A DNA stretch of 14,011 nucleotides from Nitrososphaerota archaeon (GTDB lineage Archaea > Thermoproteota > Bathyarchaeia > Bathyarchaeales > Bathycorpusculaceae): the NCBI GenBank assembly GCA_031260365.1, contig JAIRJY010000028.1:1-14011 (forward strand), in the 5' to 3' direction. How positions within the stretch are numbered: position 1 is the stretch's first letter; each line of letters starts with the position of its first letter. The notes under the pieces were generated by a model. It was not told the origin of the DNA and did no database searches. It saw only the letters and a program-made list of their open reading frames with translations. Positions 1 to 6,482 of the stretch are shown here, piece after piece. The position numbers were made by a program, and so were the translations under genes.

Positions 1-279
1 TAAAGTGCCACAGGTAGTAATTATAATGTCAACCATTTTACGTTTCACCATTTCTTTAATCACTCCTCGTGTTCCTGTGGCACAGATATCTGCGGGAAAA
101 GAAAGAAATTTGATACAACCTCTACTGTTTAACATGTCCTCCATAATGTTGATTCCTGTGGCAAGTTTACCTGCTGTAAATCCCCATGCAGCATCCATTT
201 GTGTAACTAACTCGTTAACTGTCATGTTTTTGTTAAACTCGTAATCTTTAACTGGAATTTTGTACTCAGCTTTTGGCAT
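1..279 (-). CDS. dhs: Deoxyhypusine synthase, N-terminal part (cut by window edge)
   Basis: The reverse strand reads 93 codons from ATG at 279 to the window edge without a stop. Seen: an N-terminal stretch with MTVNELVTQM, the segment GFTAGKLATGINI, then FLSFPADICATGTRGVI and VDIIITTCGTL. These match the N-terminal NAD-binding half of archaeal deoxyhypusine synthase. The enzyme transfers the aminobutyl group of spermidine to a lysine of initiation factor aIF5A in the cytoplasm, using NAD. The catalytic lysine lies in the C-terminal half, outside this window, so activity cannot be judged. The start is supported by AGGAGAT at 288-294, nine bases upstream. It lies in the same direction as the SCP2-like gene and cofE, 82 bases after the former, with an inverted repeat between them. 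The family call is firm; completeness is unknown. Confidence 0.88.
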   Translation of the reverse strand, partial: MPKAEYKIPVKDYEFNKNMTVNELVTQMDAAWGFTAGKLATGINIMEDMLNSRGCIKFLSFPADICATGTRGVIKEMVKRKMVDIIITTCGTL

Positions 280-298
280 AAATTTCTATCTCCTACAC

Positions 299-357
299 TG
301 CATGTAAAGAAAACTCGAAATAAATACCTAACGAAAAATTGAGTTAATCTACATGCA
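299..357. repeat. Nested inverted repeat in the leader of the deoxyhypusine synthase gene
   Basis: TGCATGTA (299-306) pairs perfectly with TACATGCA (350-357). Inside it AACTC (312-316) pairs with GAGTT (341-345). The element sits between the stop of the SCP2-like gene (362) and the Shine-Dalgarno of the deoxyhypusine synthase gene (288-294). In a leftward transcript it would form a two-part stem ending about five bases before that site. It could be an mRNA leader structure, an attenuator or a protein-binding site; nothing here decides which. Confidence 0.5.
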
Positions 358-361
358 TTTT

Positions 362-691
362 CTATAGAAAACCTGTTTCTTTTAATTTTAAAGCAGTTGT
401 AATGTCGCCTTTAAAGTTAATTTTACCGCTAAAGAATGCATTTTCTATACCTATTTTACCGTTTACTAAATCTAAAAAAACGTTTTCTGAAGCTTTAAAA
501 GTCAATGTTGGCTCTTCCGCTATCCCTTGAACGACATGAATTTTCTGATCTTTAATTGTTATTATCCAATCACTATGATTATTGCCTGTCAGGTTTACTT
601 GAACGGTAACTTGTATGTTTTTTGCTTTCTCAGGTTTAAACCTACTTGCAAGCGCGCTTTCAAAAAACTCTTGAACTGTTTTTGTTTCCAT
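362..691 (-). CDS. SCP2 sterol-carrier-like domain protein
   Basis: A 109-residue protein consisting of a single SCP2-like (sterol carrier protein 2) fold. Seen: a helical start (TVQEFFESALASRF), alternating strands ending in DWIITIKDQKIHVV, then EPTLTFKASENVFLDLVNGK and a terminal GKINFKGDITTALKL. This is the usual domain order of small stand-alone SCP2 proteins, which offer a hydrophobic cavity for lipids or other apolar ligands; the archaeal ligand is generally unknown. I chose ATG at 691 because TAGGGAA lies just upstream. An in-frame TTG at 727 would add 12 residues but has no Shine-Dalgarno. It follows cofE by 51 bases and probably shares its transcript. No function can be inferred from the neighbours beyond likely co-expression. 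Confidence 0.7.
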   Translation of the reverse strand: METKTVQEFFESALASRFKPEKAKNIQVTVQVNLTGNNHSDWIITIKDQKIHVVQGIAEEPTLTFKASENVFLDLVNGKIGIENAFFSGKINFKGDITTALKLKETGFL

Positions 692-742
692 ACTTTTCCC
701 TAGCATTTCTGAATAAACTGTTTTCAATTTATTTAGTGTATT

Positions 743-1504
743 CTATCGGAAAAGATCTTTTTCTTTAGATCTTATCAACTTGTCTGTGGCTATGTTTTCA
801 TCAACCTGATATGCAGTGTAACCTCGAATAATTGCCGCTGGAATACCCTCACTTGCTTGTCCTATTACAAGTTCCGCTGTAGAGGCTAACTCATCTGCAA
901 TAGCTGTTTGTTTAATGCGTAAAGTGTAACCAAACAGGTCTTTTTCTCCTCGTCTATCTCGTATGGGTTTTATTCCTGCAACACCAATTGCCACATTGAT
1001 TTCCCCTATTCTAAATGGTCTGCCATGTGTATCTGAAATAATTACTGCAACGTTAACGCCTGTTAACTGTTTAATTTCTGTCCTAATGTTATGAGCTGAC
1101 TTGTTAGGATCTTTTGGTAGAGGTACAACATTTCTTTCTCCTAAAACGTTTGATCTGTCAACACCAGAATTGGCGCTTATGGTTCCGCTCTTGGTTTCGG
1201 TAATTATACTGTTTGATCCTATTTTTACAATTTCTTTTGCTTCTTGCAGTATAACTTCCACTAATGCTGGATCTTTGTTTGTTTGTTTAGCAATTTCAAA
1301 TGCCCGCTCAGAGGGCTTTATAGTATCAAGATTAACAACATTTCCTTCTGCTTTAGAAACAAACACATGTGTAACAACTATGATATCTCTTTCCTGCAGT
1401 TGTATGCCTTGCTTTTTTGTTGCAGATACTAATAATTGTCCGATATTGTCATCTTTTTTGCTTAAAGGTAAACCTTCTATGGCAATAACTTGAACAGAGT
1501 TCAT
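743..1504 (-). CDS. cofE: Coenzyme F420-0:L-glutamate ligase
   Basis: A 253-residue protein matching the usual length of archaeal CofE, which adds one or more glutamates to F420-0 with GTP to make the poly-gamma-glutamyl tail of coenzyme F420. Seen: the early segment VVTHVFVSKAEG, the motif ANSGVDRSN near residue 112, and the family block SDTHGRPFR (157-165), NVAIGVAG (170-177) and RDRRGEKDLFG, followed by ADELAS. The start is ATG at 1504, with AGGT nine bases upstream; an in-frame TTG two codons earlier is less well placed. It begins the leftward pair with the SCP2-like gene. It implies that the cell uses F420 as an electron carrier, which bears on the choice of methylene reductase (see the MetF-like gene). 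The assignment is secure. Confidence 0.92.
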   Translation of the reverse strand: MNSVQVIAIEGLPLSKKDDNIGQLLVSATKKQGIQLQERDIIVVTHVFVSKAEGNVVNLDTIKPSERAFEIAKQTNKDPALVEVILQEAKEIVKIGSNSIITETKSGTISANSGVDRSNVLGERNVVPLPKDPNKSAHNIRTEIKQLTGVNVAVIISDTHGRPFRIGEINVAIGVAGIKPIRDRRGEKDLFGYTLRIKQTAIADELASTAELVIGQASEGIPAAIIRGYTAYQVDENIATDKLIRSKEKDLFR

Positions 1505-1595
1505 TAACAACTTACCTATAGTTCATTTGCTAAATTATAACAATAACTTAAGTCTATCCCGTCAACACAACTAATCTGTGTAATTATAACTGCTT

Positions 1596-1624
1596 AAAAC
1601 AAAAGAAAAAGAGACAAAAGTCTC
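1596..1624 (-). terminator. Hairpin plus U-tract terminator of the MetF-like gene
   Basis: On the reverse strand GAGAC-TTTT-GTCTC (1624-1611) forms a perfect five-base stem with a four-base loop. It is followed at once by a run of Ts broken by single other bases (1610-1596). It begins seven bases after the stop codon of the MetF-like gene. This is the classic intrinsic-terminator layout; in archaea the U-tract alone often suffices. Confidence 0.7.
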
Positions 1625-1630
1625 ATTTGT

Positions 1631-2359
1631 TTAATTTGTGCGGAATTTTTGAAGCTTCTGTAGCATCAATTTATCGCCTTCAGCATCACCCGCACATGTT
1701 GCGATGATACCGTCAACGAGACCAACAAGTTTTTGTGCTTTCTCTTCAACTTGATCCATGGTAGCTGTTACTGGCCAACCAATTATTTTGACAATTTCTT
1801 TGTTCTTCTCTGTACCCACAAGGAAGTATGCAAACAATGGTTTGTTTAACTTCTTGCATTCAGCTGAAATTGCCTTAAGTTGATCAAATGAGCTATCATC
1901 TAACCGCATAAAGTAAACGAAATCCCATGGTTGACGAACACGCTCTAAGGAAGATTCAACAGATTGTCTTGCAGATAAAAGACAGCCTAATGGCAGATTT
2001 TTTGTTTTAACATCGTTACGTATGAAGTCTCTTGCAACTTCTGAAGATGAAAGCATCTTTATTGCTTCACCATAATGCGGTTTATCACCCATGGTTACTG
2101 ATAAACCGTCAAGACCAACAACATCTGATGCTAATGCTAAGCCTCCAACTTCAACTGGACCTTTATAGTGCAGAATAAAAATTGGACAGACATATTTGTC
2201 AGGATATTTGGCTTTGAGAAGGCAGCTTACAACTACACCGCTTGGAGCTGGAAAACCAGCAGCACTGTCGGTAACGTTCCATCCATCAACTAAATCTTTT
2301 AATTCATCTGCTAATTTTAAAAATTTGCGTGTGGGAACAAACTCATTTAATATTTTCAT
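1631..2359 (-). CDS. MetF-like (methylenetetrahydrofolate reductase family) protein
   Basis: A 242-residue protein that resembles a short, divergent MetF/MTHFR TIM barrel. Seen: VTDSAAG at 29-35 where MetF has its first substrate loop, a histidine at 64 in FILHYKG, GLDGLSVTMGD at 82-92 (compare the G-I-x-N-x-L-x-L-x-G-D signature), PLGCLLSA at 123-130, and DFVYFMRLDDSSFDQL from 146 (compare the GADF-x-x-T-Q-x-x-F-D region). The family uses flavin to reduce methylene-pterin to methyl-pterin, the step before the corrinoid protein. No FAD-specific residue can be confirmed by eye. Its start is supported by AGAGGAAAA just upstream. It is divergent from the CooC genes, which fits a Wood-Ljungdahl role. 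A different pterin- or flavin-binding barrel is possible. Confidence 0.55.
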   Translation of the reverse strand: MKILNEFVPTRKFLKLADELKDLVDGWNVTDSAAGFPAPSGVVVSCLLKAKYPDKYVCPIFILHYKGPVEVGGLALASDVVGLDGLSVTMGDKPHYGEAIKMLSSSEVARDFIRNDVKTKNLPLGCLLSARQSVESSLERVRQPWDFVYFMRLDDSSFDQLKAISAECKKLNKPLFAYFLVGTEKNKEIVKIIGWPVTATMDQVEEKAQKLVGLVDGIIATCAGDAEGDKLMLQKLQKFRTN

Positions 2360-2789
2360 GGATTTTCCTCTTAGTAGACAAGGGAGTGATTAGGGTTAAA
2401 AAAACTTTTGCTTAAAAATATCTTACAAAGTCGGTAGCTTTATACAAAAAACAGAACAAACGATTGTTATTTCCACTAGATTTAACGATTTTTTACATCG
2501 TTTTGAGCTTAATTTTAATACTCGTTTTTTCTACAGTTGTATCAACTCTGGCATGTCCAAATTTTCAGACAAAATTTGATCTAAACACACAATAACGTGG
2601 GTAACCCCTCGCAAATTACCTGGTAAATAGAAATATCTGGTGAACGATACTGAAATTTCCGTTACAATAACTTGTCGATTGTTTATTTAACATCTAAAAA
2701 ATATAGTTAGATAATTAATTTGTTACAACAATTTTTTCTTTGGGAAATGTAAATTAATTTGCGGGACTAATTTTTGGTAGTGATTAAAT
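2360..2789. promoter_or_regulatory. Divergent intergenic region between the MetF-like gene and cooC1
   Basis: This 430-bp, very AT-rich stretch must hold promoters for both flanking genes. For the leftward gene, two TATA-like stretches read on the reverse strand: TTTTTAAG (complement of 2411-2418) and TATAAAGC (complement of 2437-2444). The nearer one gives a plausible leader of about 25-30 bases. For the rightward gene, a Shine-Dalgarno-like GGTAGTGA lies at 2776-2783. AT-rich boxes around 2682-2690 and 2749-2758 are possible TATA elements, but none stands out. Repeated AACGAT motifs are listed separately. No convincing coding sequence is visible. Confidence 0.45.
2455..2502. repeat. Cluster of AACGAT half-sites and inverted repeats
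   Basis: AACAA-N4-TTGTT (2455-2468) is followed by AACGAT-N7-ATCGTT (2484-2502). The hexamer AACGAT, or AAACGAT, thus occurs three times in 50 bases on alternating strands. A further GAACGATA lies at 2642, and CGATTGTT recurs at 2461-2468 and 2676-2683. In the gap between divergent genes this could be an operator for a dimeric regulator. AT-rich sequence makes short repeats common, so the evidence is modest. Confidence 0.35.
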
Positions 2790-3560
2790 ATGAAAGTTGC
2801 AGTTTCTGGTAAAGGCGGTGTAGGCAAAACTTTGCTTGCTGGTGGTTTAGCTTATGGTTTTGCTATGCGAAAATATGAGACTATAGCTATTGATGCTGAC
2901 TCTTCGCCTAACTTGGCTTTAACTTTGGGTTTAACTGCGGAGGAAGCACGTAAGATAAAACCTATTTCTGATAATAATGAGCTTATAGAATCAAAAACTA
3001 ACTCTGGTTATAGTGGCGTTTATAATCTGAATTTCAGAGTTGATGATGTAGTACGTAATTATGCGGTCCATACTCCTTTAGGTGCAAATCTGATTGTGAT
3101 GGGGACTGTTCGTTCTATGGGTGCTGGGTGTATGTGTGCTCCAACAGCAGTTATCCGTGCATTATTGAGATATCTTGTAGTTGAAACTAATGAAGCTGTT
3201 GTGTTAGATCTTGAAGCTGGTGTAGAACACATTGGACGAGGTACAGCAAAGCAAGTTGATGTGTTGCTTATTGTTGCGGACTCTAATTTTAAGTCATTAG
3301 AAATTGCAAAACGTATTCATGATTTGGCTTCTGAAGCTGGGATGAAACGACTTTATTTAGTTGGAAGTCGCGTTATGAACGACGAGCAGAAAACAGTTAT
3401 TCAAAATTTTGCAGATAAAAACGGGTTACATGTGTTGGATTTTATTCCTTTTGATACTAAAATTACCGAGTCTGATATGATGGGTAAAACACCACTGTTA
3501 AACAAGGATTTTGTCTCTGTACAAACCATTGACAATATATGCGAGTTTTTACTTAAATAA
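2790..3560 (+). CDS. cooC: CooC-type nickel-insertion ATPase, copy 1
   Basis: A 256-residue P-loop ATPase of the MinD/ArsA (SIMIBI) class. Seen: the deviant Walker A GKGGVGKT at 7-14 with its signature lysine, AIDADSSPN after it (switch region), the C-M-C pair at C114 and C116 in GAGCMCAPTA, and VVLDLEAGVEHIGRG as the Walker B/switch II region. CooC proteins dimerise through nucleotide, hold nickel with the CxC motif, and load it into the C-cluster of CO dehydrogenase. The start is ATG at 2790 with GGTAGTGA before it. It is followed after 31 bases by a second CooC-like gene, probably on one transcript. The client is most likely CdhA of the operon downstream; a role at the CdhC A-cluster is also possible. 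Confidence 0.85.
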   Translation: MKVAVSGKGGVGKTLLAGGLAYGFAMRKYETIAIDADSSPNLALTLGLTAEEARKIKPISDNNELIESKTNSGYSGVYNLNFRVDDVVRNYAVHTPLGANLIVMGTVRSMGAGCMCAPTAVIRALLRYLVVETNEAVVLDLEAGVEHIGRGTAKQVDVLLIVADSNFKSLEIAKRIHDLASEAGMKRLYLVGSRVMNDEQKTVIQNFADKNGLHVLDFIPFDTKITESDMMGKTPLLNKDFVSVQTIDNICEFLLK

Positions 3561-3591
3561 ATAGAGAAATCCTTTAGGGAGAATTTTTGAA

Positions 3592-4353
3592 ATGAAAATC
3601 CTTGTTACAGTTGGTCGCGGTGGTACAGGAAAATCTAGTTTTATTACTTTAATGGCTAAAGCTTTTGTTGAAGCCGGTAAATCACCTATACTGCTTGTTG
3701 ATGCTGATCCTGATCAGAACCTTGCCGAAATGGTGGGGATTGACATAAAAGCGGCAGGCAAATCTACAATTGCAGACTTGGTTGTTAGCACTTTCATTGA
3801 GAGTGGTGGTACTACAGTTGGTGTTCCGCCTGCACAACGCATTGAGAGCCGCATTTGGGAAAGCGGTCTTTATGAAGGACAATATTTTGATTTTATTGGC
3901 GTTGGAACAAAATGGATCGAAGGATGTTATTGCATGCCAAACAATGCACTTAAAGGTGCTTTGGAGAGCTTGACCAAAAATTATGAATATGTACTTATTG
4001 ACTCTCCCGCGGGTCTAGAAAATTTAAACAGACGAATAACATCCCATGTAGATGACATTTTCGATATCTTGGATCATTCAAAAAAATCTCAAGATCATGT
4101 GCGTAGAGCAGTTAAAATAATTCACGAAGTTGATATGCAATACAAAAATTTTTACATCATCGGTGGTTATAGATTTCCTGATGAGCTTGGAAAACAGGCC
4201 GAGGAGGCTTTAAAGTTCCGATATTTAGGAAAAATAACGCAGGATTCCATGTTAGATGATTATGTTCTTAATGGTAAGTCTCTGTTTGATCTGCCAAATG
4301 ACAATGCAGCATACCTCTCAGTTAAAAATATGTTAAATGATCTTTATTTTTAA
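3592..4353 (+). CDS. CooC-like ATPase, copy 2, with altered Walker A motif
   Basis: A 253-residue paralogue of the preceding protein. Seen: Walker A GRGGTGKS at 8-15, where the signature lysine of the deviant motif is arginine while the catalytic GKS remains; VDADPDQN (switch); C112 and C114 in EGCYCMPN; and VLIDSPAGLENLNRR (switch II). The CxC pair supports metal binding. The R-for-K change may alter dimer-coupled ATP hydrolysis, so it could serve a different site (for example the A-cluster) or work as a heterodimer with copy 1; both ideas are inference. The two copies are clearly diverged, not a recent duplication. The start has GGGAG ten bases upstream. It is probably co-transcribed with copy 1 and ends in T-rich sequence. 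Confidence 0.78.
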   Translation: MKILVTVGRGGTGKSSFITLMAKAFVEAGKSPILLVDADPDQNLAEMVGIDIKAAGKSTIADLVVSTFIESGGTTVGVPPAQRIESRIWESGLYEGQYFDFIGVGTKWIEGCYCMPNNALKGALESLTKNYEYVLIDSPAGLENLNRRITSHVDDIFDILDHSKKSQDHVRRAVKIIHEVDMQYKNFYIIGGYRFPDELGKQAEEALKFRYLGKITQDSMLDDYVLNGKSLFDLPNDNAAYLSVKNMLNDLYF

Positions 4354-4370
4354 GTTTCTTAAATTTTTTA
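4354..4370 (+). terminator. T-rich terminator after the CooC pair
   Basis: Directly after the stop codon come three short T-runs, ending in the near-palindrome around CTTAAATTTTTTAAG (4358-4372). T-tracts on the coding strand are the main signal for archaeal intrinsic termination. There is no strong GC hairpin, so the call is moderate. Confidence 0.45.
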
Positions 4371-4620
4371 AGTACACATTTTGTGTTCCACTAATAGAGC
4401 AATAAGGAGACACTATTATTTGGATTTGAACGATGTCTGCTGTTAGTTTTCCATGTTTTAAGGTGTAACTATTGTGTTCACATTTAGAACAACTTAGTGA
4501 CATGAAGCAGTCCTGGGCGTCAAATGTTTTGTTACTATCCTGCTTAATATACGGTAGGTTTACCAATAATGTGACGGTTCTTTGGTCGCCTTAACAAACG
4601 CGCCAAATCGGCAACAGATC

Positions 4621-4739
4621 TCTTGCAAAACATGTTAATCTTTTCAAAGCTGCAAAGAGCCAAAGTAAACATCTTTTACATTCCATCATGCTAGTAGTGT
4701 ATCATGAAAAAAGTAGCATAAATTATGAGTTTTGCAAGA
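4621..4739. repeat. 119-bp element bounded by perfect 11-bp inverted repeats
   Basis: TCTTGCAAAAC (4621-4631) is the exact reverse complement of GTTTTGCAAGA (4729-4739). Inside lies a second inverted pair, ATGCTA (4688-4693) and TAGCAT (4714-4719), and the palindrome AACATGTT (4629-4636). Candidates are a small structured RNA or a miniature inverted-repeat element. No target-site duplication is visible: the outer flanks AGATC and AATTT differ. Confidence 0.4.
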
Positions 4740-4754
4740 AATTTGGTATAAAGA

Positions 4755-4784
4755 ACAAAAATATATAAAAGCAAAATAGAAAAG
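4755..4784 (-). terminator. T-rich terminator of the secreted-protein gene
   Basis: Reading leftward after the stop at 4790, the reverse strand has successive T-runs (CTTTTC, ATTTTG, CTTTTATATATTTTTG) within 35 bases. This resembles archaeal U-tract termination without a stable hairpin. Confidence 0.4.
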
Positions 4785-4789
4785 TGACG

Positions 4790-5866
4790 TTATTTACGCT
4801 TTTTTTTAATGACTATCATAGATAATGCTATTGCTGTTACAATTATGGTAGTGGTCAAGACTATTGTGATTGTATCATTGTTTAATAGCGATACAGCGTT
4901 TTCTTGTGAATCAGAGTGGTTATTTATAACACCGCCAAGTCCTAATGGTTTACCCAGAAAAGCTTCACCTGAACTAGCCCAGATATAAACTAAAATCGCC
5001 CAAGTACTTCCGTAGTCTCCTTCGAGTGGCAACTGTACAGTATAGCAGGGATAAAGTACTGAAGGAGAACCCTCATAAGCATATGTAGTTAATTTACAGC
5101 TAATTCGCTCTTTATCAACGCTAAATCCGCTAACTGTTCCTTCTATTCCTTGGTATGAATAGGTTTCAAGGTATTTTAACGCTAAATCAATAGCCTGTTT
5201 CTCTGTGATATTTACTTTAGTGTTACCAGATTCAAAAATTCCACGATTATCCAAAAAGGCATCAAAATCGTCATTTGCGAAAACTATTGATAGCGTAGTG
5301 TAATCTGTATTGTCAATTGTGATAGTCCATGTAAACAGTGTTTGAATTGTTTCGCGGTCAAGGTGTAGAATGGATGTCTGTAGTTTAATTGTGCCAGATG
5401 TGGTAGTCATGTTTTGAGTGATATCCACTTTAGCGAGCGTTTCTATCATGTCAAACAAGTTCTCACCAGTGAAAGTTTGATAGTTTTCTATGAGCTTTTT
5501 TGTAGTATCAACTAAATTTTTGTTAGAAGCGTGCTGGAGAATTATTCCAGTTTTAGAAATAACCTGACATGACGTAAAAACGTTGTCTGTAAAACTACAT
5601 GACACAATTAGTGTGCTTCCGTCAGCGTTAAGAGTGTAATCAAATGTTTCTCGGTCGACAAGTGACCATTCGGATTTTGGTTCGTTTATATGTTGAGTCA
5701 TTGTAACGCTATATTTTGCCATATCAAATAGAAGTACATTTGTCACAAACGCTGTAGCTTTTTCTTGATTTACTGCTGTTGCAGCATAAGTTGTAGGTAA
5801 TGTTACAAGCGAACAGCCAAAAGCTACAAGTAAAATAATTGCTGAAAGTTTTTTGATGTATTTCAT
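4790..5866 (-). CDS. Secreted, C-terminally membrane-anchored protein of unknown function
   Basis: A 358-residue protein with a classic Sec signal peptide: MKYIKK, a hydrophobic core, and a likely cleavage after TYA near residue 28. One C-terminal membrane helix (about 333-352) is followed by KKKRK at the cytoplasmic face. The ectodomain is rich in Thr, Ile and Asp, with many beta-type segments such as SGTIKLQTSILHL. A region from about residue 222 (EKQAIDLALKYLETY) to VYIWASSGEAFLG resembles the helix-plus-sheet of PepSY-like propeptide domains; this is a visual impression only. The cysteine in AFGCS does not fit a lipobox well. The start has only a weak GGAA upstream. It lies between the CooC genes and cdhA on the opposite strand, with no evident link to them. 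Such single-anchor surface proteins are common in Bathyarchaeia-like genomes. Confidence 0.6.
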   Translation of the reverse strand: MKYIKKLSAIILLVAFGCSLVTLPTTYAATAVNQEKATAFVTNVLLFDMAKYSVTMTQHINEPKSEWSLVDRETFDYTLNADGSTLIVSCSFTDNVFTSCQVISKTGIILQHASNKNLVDTTKKLIENYQTFTGENLFDMIETLAKVDITQNMTTTSGTIKLQTSILHLDRETIQTLFTWTITIDNTDYTTLSIVFANDDFDAFLDNRGIFESGNTKVNITEKQAIDLALKYLETYSYQGIEGTVSGFSVDKERISCKLTTYAYEGSPSVLYPCYTVQLPLEGDYGSTWAILVYIWASSGEAFLGKPLGLGGVINNHSDSQENAVSLLNNDTITIVLTTTIIVTAIALSMIVIKKKRK

Positions 5867-5981
5867 TTATTACATTCCACATTCAGTTGAACACTCTAAA
5901 CCTTTACCGTTGCCATAAATTTACAGCCAACTAAACAATATATGATTACCTCCACCACATCTGTTTCTCCATAGCACAAGG

Positions 5982-6012
5982 GTGTTTGTGTGAAATTTGT
6001 CGCGACAAACAC
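5982..6012. repeat. TTTGTCGCGACAAA palindrome with flanking inverted repeat
   Basis: TTTGTCGCGACAAA at 5996-6009 is a perfect 14-bp palindrome. GTGTTTGT (5982-5989) is also the reverse complement of ACAAACAC (6005-6012), so two alternative pairings overlap. It lies 130 bases upstream of the secreted-protein start and well upstream of cdhA. A related sequence, GGGTGTTTAATTTCGC, occurs at 6096-6111. The form suits a dimeric DNA-binding protein; which gene it serves is unclear. Confidence 0.45.
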
Positions 6013-6154
6013 ATCTTGCGAAACTAAGAATAGGTAAAAGTTTGAGTAGTTATCCTGTAGAAAAATGTTGGGGCTTTTGAGGTTTAACTTGATTTGGGTG
6101 TTTAATTTCGCAAAAGGTCTAATACACCGGACACAAGGAGGCAGGTGTGTAGAA

Positions 6155-6172
6155 AACATGTGCTAACATGTT
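6155..6172. repeat. AACATGT-gcta-ACATGTT inverted repeat
   Basis: Perfect seven-base arms surround a four-base spacer, in the gap upstream of the cdh operon. Each arm carries the ACATGT core, and AACATGTT also occurs at 4629-4636. A short ACACC/GGTGT inverted pair lies just before it (6124-6128 and 6144-6148). It could be an operator or a small hairpin. Confidence 0.4.
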
Positions 6173-6482
6173 AAAAGAAGTCTACCTGGAGAATAACGTA
6201 TAGTATTAGCTTTGGCAATTATAGCTTGTTTTAGTTCTCGCTTATCGAATTACAAAAATGTGCAAACACGTAGTGTATTTGTATCTCTGTTTTCCACGGT
6301 TCATCCATTTTTACTACTTGTTAGAAACACTTTTACATACTCGTACTATATACCTTATCAAGGTTATCGCACTCATCTCTATGGTGAAACCTTAGAAATA
6401 CTTCTGGAAGATTTAACAGTCAAAATAGACGTTAACTCTGTTCTGTGTTTTGTCGAGGTATGTCTTCTAATTGTGGCAGTTG

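Larger units (their letters stand above)
4354..4789. other. Convergent intergenic region without a convincing gene
   Basis: This 436-bp gap separates two genes that point at each other. It holds termination signals at both ends and, in the middle, an 11-bp inverted repeat spanning 119 bases (separate entry). A patch around 4575-4615 is more GC-rich than its surroundings. A 77-codon reverse reading frame (4333-4566) contains scattered cysteines but overlaps the end of the CooC gene and has no recognisable fold. No tRNA, rRNA or C/D-box RNA is evident. Confidence 0.5.

Noticed and set aside
1101..1493. 130-codon forward frame inside cofE
   Set aside because: It is antisense to a clearly identified cofE and has no family resemblance.
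4333..4566. 77-codon reverse reading frame with several cysteines
   Set aside because: It overlaps the 3' end of the CooC gene, has no clear ribosome binding site, and its cysteines do not form a recognisable zinc or iron-sulfur motif.
4575..4615. GC-richer patch that might be part of a tRNA or other stable RNA
   Set aside because: No cloverleaf, T-loop or anticodon arm could be drawn, and no known RNA motif was recognised.
5896..6159. 87-codon reverse reading frame
   Set aside because: Irregular composition, no domain, no ribosome binding site; it spans the CGCG palindrome and looks like noncoding DNA.
6163..6249. Open reverse stretch encoding DKRELKQAIIAKANTIR
   Set aside because: Looks protein-like but is only 29 codons, has a stop just upstream and no start codon; at most a gene remnant.
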